Origin: Lycocorax pyrrhopterus obiensis | Lineage: Eukaryota > Chordata > Aves > Passeriformes > Paradisaeidae | DNA length: 64,000 bases | Assembly: GCA_014706295.1 (NCBI GenBank) | Contig: JACSVZ010000011.1 | Coordinates: 9,042,163 to 9,106,162 of the forward strand | Direction: 5' to 3' | Part shown: one piece after another, positions 60,741-64,000 of the stretch | Numbering within the stretch: the first letter of the stretch is position 1 | Layout: each line of letters starts with the position of its first letter | Translations under genes and position numbers: made by a program | The notes under the pieces: model-generated | Told to the model about the DNA's origin: nothing | What the model saw: the letters and a program-made list of their open reading frames with translations, nothing else | The model's database searches: none

Positions 60741-63700
60741 TTTAAAACCTAGATGTTTAGACAGCCCTGCAAGCCCCCTTGTGACCTTACTCTGATATTT
60801 AACAAAACATTAATCTTCTTGCCAGCAATTATAAAGAATACAGTGATGTAGCTGGGGCTCAGTGAGTGAGTAATAGTAATTCCATTGTTCTCTTTTATTT
60901 ATGCCTTGGCTGTACCAGGCAGATGAGGTAAGTTGGGGCTTTTTATATGTTATTATTCTGAACTGGCAATACATAAAGGCTGATTACACAAATATCTGTC
61001 TGTTTCTGAAGCACTGTTTCACACCTCCTTCCAGCTCATGATCAAAGCGTTTCAACATTTTATTATGAAATCATGAATCCCTGCTTAGTTTGCATATGAA
61101 TTATAGCCTTTAAAAAAAAAAACCACACTGGTGTACAACAGTGACAGTGCCTTTTGAACCAAGGAACAAAACAAGGTGTTACACATTACTTCTGGAAGGC
61201 AATGACTTGCTGATTAATTCTGTTTGCTGGAGCACAGTCCAACCTCCCTAGTGAATACATAAGCCTTGAGACCAGACATTTTTTTTCTGTGAACAGGCCA
61301 GTGATTTTTTTTTTCTCTTGCAAGAAAATGAGCTCTATTAAGAAGTTGAGAAAATGTTGTCATGTAGCTGTAACCAAAACAAAACTAAAAGAGCTTCCCT
61401 CTGCTTCTCTGAAATGCAGTAGCTATTCCAAAAATGGAGAATAATCCAATTGTCCAGTTAATAGCATCCCACTGTATGAACCTGGCATTCTGAAAGTTGC
61501 TGAGTGGGTTCCACCCATGTGCATAAAGCACATTGAAAGAAGACAGTGAAGCAGATCTCCCTAAGCCATACACAGGTGTCCTGCACTTACCTCTTAGAAC
61601 TGCTATGGTGTCTTTAAGATTCACACTTACTACATTTCAAGGATGAAAAAAAAACTCCTGAAGTTCAATCTTTCTACTTCAGAAAGAGGGGTCAAGGTAT
61701 CCACACTGATTTTTTACTTTCTGAGAAACTTGCATTTCAGAGTCACAGGACTGTGAATCAGGGATAAGACAATGCTGAGTTTTGTAAGAACAGCATCCAG
61801 TCGCTGATGCTTATGCCAAGATGCATTTTCCTGTATGACATATACACCTAATTGAATGCCAGTGGTTGATCTTTTACAAAAACCATGGTTTCCTCACAGT
61901 AGTCTGGAAAAGTGCCATTCCTATAAATATCAAATACGCTAAGGATTTTCCAAGTTTGTTTTGTATCATACAAATATGAACTGTGAACAATCTTATGAAC
62001 AGAAATAACATTTTATTAGGGTTTACTGTCAGTGATTTGCAACTATTAATTTTGTTGAAAGCCATGCCATTTCTGTCACTTCAGTCAAAGCAGGATTTGG
62101 TCCAGAATTATTGACCTCTTTTAGTTGTAATGACACCTTCCCCCTCTGTTCACTTCTCTGTATTGGCAGAGGAAGATGCAGATCATCTTTATAAATCTGA
62201 TAATGTCACCAAATCAAAATTTAAGGTGGGAGAGTAAAGAGGAATTACTTCTATGTTTCATGACCTGCCAAAAGAATAACCTAAACTCTGTTTGCTGCAC
62301 TTTCACACAGCTGTACAGTGAAAGATCAGGCAGCCAAGGCAACAGCCAAGCTCAGAACACTTGGTTTGTTAAAAGATTTTTTCAGATCATCAGTAGGTGG
62401 CTGAAGTAATTAAACTTAATACAGCATTTCTGAACAGCTCAAGGCTTAGCTTGTTACACTGAACAGTATTTTCCTCTTGGAGCAAACCCACAGAGGTTAT
62501 CCAAAAGCAGGTTCAACTCAGTGGCATCTCGTGCAACCTGGCTCTGTCTCACTGGTGGGACTCTGGGGCCGTGAACACTCACACATCTTTTGTCATGATA
62601 TCAGCCAAGGATTTCTTTTGCCGGCCAATTCAACACATTTGAAACATTTTGTAAAACTAGCTACCACTTCAGATCTTCTCTGTGAAGTAACTCTGAATGC
62701 GCACCTTTGACCTTAAAATAATTTCTTCAGCCCAGTCTAAAATTGTGTGGGTTTAGATTCTGGCATTAAAGTAATTGCATTTTTTACCCTAGCACATTTT
62801 AAAGCAGAATGGCATTGCAGTGTTTGAGATTAGCAATTATGCTTTTATCAGTATAAATACATTATTATTGAAATGAATGAATTAATATATAAAACCTCCA
62901 TGTGCAGACTTAAGAAAAGTGCCAGACCAAAGAAGAAGAGATCCCTGTCTGAATGTCAAACTTCAGAAAATAATCCATCTGGTTCTATTCACAGACAGAC
63001 AGGCCACATCCCAGAGTACCTTGCAAAATCGATGCTCTCCATGCATGAGACACAAAGTCACAAAGGCAAGAATTCAGAGTTGAGCCTTGAGCCCTGTTCA
63101 TAATTTGTTTCATTGTTCCAGCACATATGAGATATGTAAGACCCCCAGCAGCTTTGAGGCTCCTGTTCCGTTCCTGCACAATAGGGGTGAGTTAAGGATT
63201 GCATTGTGTCCATATCCCCTCAGTTCTGGTGCCTGTGTAAGCTTTAAAGAAGATATTTAGGGTTATCTGAATGAGGTTTTATGATAATGTTGAAACAACA
63301 AAATAATATTTGGGAAAAATAATAAAATCCTCTCTCAAACTAAGATACATTAAAACTCCCTTAGTATATCATGCAACTCATTATGTGGGACTACACCATT
63401 CCTCTGAGCTATGAATTTACATAGTACTGGAAACCATGAGAGATATGAAAAGGCACTTGTAGCCAATTCTGTAATAAAAATATTTTTAATTTGAGAAAAT
63501 ATACTTTTGCAGAGCAGTTACTTATATGCTCAACCTAGTAAATTTCTACTTCAAAAACTAATTTTATGGAACAAAAATTTATCAAAGCTAATGCTACATA
63601 ATTTGGTTTTGCCTGTTTTTTACACTATTATTTTAATAATTATTTTGTAGTCTCATGAATCCCAGACTTTTTGGGATAGATATTGCATTAGCTAAATGGA

Positions 63701-64000
63701 TCACAATGACAACTACTTTTAGAAACACTCCTGTATCACAAGCACAGAATCCATCACCATGGAGTATTTAAATAGTATTAAATCCATACAGAAAAATATC
63801 ATAACTAGATGCAGTTATCACAATAAGCTGCATTCAAAAGGCTTAGAAATCCTCATACTTTACCTGTTTTCTACTTAAGTGTATAGAACATAAGAACCTT
63901 TCTGTAAAATACGTGAGAATGATACTTTCAATATTAGCAATACAGCATTAAGCTGCAGGTTGCACAAAAATTTAGAGTGCACCTTGAGGCACTCAGAGTA
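60741..64000. other. Non-coding DNA, nothing recognised
   Basis: AT-rich to the end of the window, with short A and T tracts near 61111-61121 and 61301-61314. Frames are below 80 codons and unrecognised. No repeat family or RNA gene was identified. Confidence 0.55.

Noticed and set aside
1..64000. Search for tRNA, rRNA, CRISPR arrays, bacterial operons or a viral gene cluster
   Set aside because: Nothing in composition, repeats or reading frames supports any of these; the sequence behaves as vertebrate non-coding DNA.

Overview
The window looks like vertebrate, most likely avian, intergenic or deep intronic DNA. It is AT-rich, stop codons break all frames, and I see no tRNA, rRNA, operon or CRISPR structure. 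Three pieces match the 3' region of the CR1 LINE typical of birds and other sauropsids (12.4, 45.0 and 56.3 kb). Several old degraded pieces match repeats common in bird, crocodile and turtle DNA: MIR-type CORE-SINEs, and a palindromic family built around a 'TGAAATCAATGGGA'-like core. The low density of young repeats favours a bird over a turtle or crocodilian. I cannot name species, chromosome or neighbouring genes from sequence alone, and all family assignments rest on remembered consensus sequences.

Layout: 0-12 kb is non-coding, with homopolymer runs, one palindromic ancient repeat (about 2.0 kb) and two AT-rich blocks with homeodomain/SOX-like motifs (4.0-4.8 and 9.4-10.2 kb) that may be conserved regulatory DNA. 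A CR1 fragment lies at 12.4 kb. From 12.6 to 22.7 kb nothing is recognisable apart from simple repeats and one possible ancient-repeat scrap. At 22.8 and 23.5 kb sit two diverged direct copies of a segment of about 110 bp. A regulatory-looking block spans 24.4-25.0 kb, and a near-perfect 37-nt inverted repeat lies at 27.1 kb. From 28 to 40 kb there is only a MIR scrap and otherwise featureless DNA. Around 40-41.5 kb there is an ancient repeat and an octamer/homeodomain-rich block. At 45.7 kb a textbook 3' splice site precedes a 78-80 codon reading frame ending in one hydrophobic helix; this is the only protein-coding candidate I consider worth listing, and it is uncertain. A cluster of ancient repeats fills 47.7-52.9 kb. 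A compact CpG-island-like patch with a G-quadruplex motif stands out at 54.1-54.36 kb. The rest, to 64 kb, is non-coding with CR1, MIR and GGAA-repeat pieces.

No set of genes working together can be described. The most plausible role for the window is a gene desert or large intron carrying dispersed cis-regulatory elements, perhaps with one small terminal exon and one CpG-island promoter. I found no convincing new multi-gene system; the best leads are the microprotein exon, the duplicated 110-bp segment, the isolated CpG island and the 27.1-kb palindrome.
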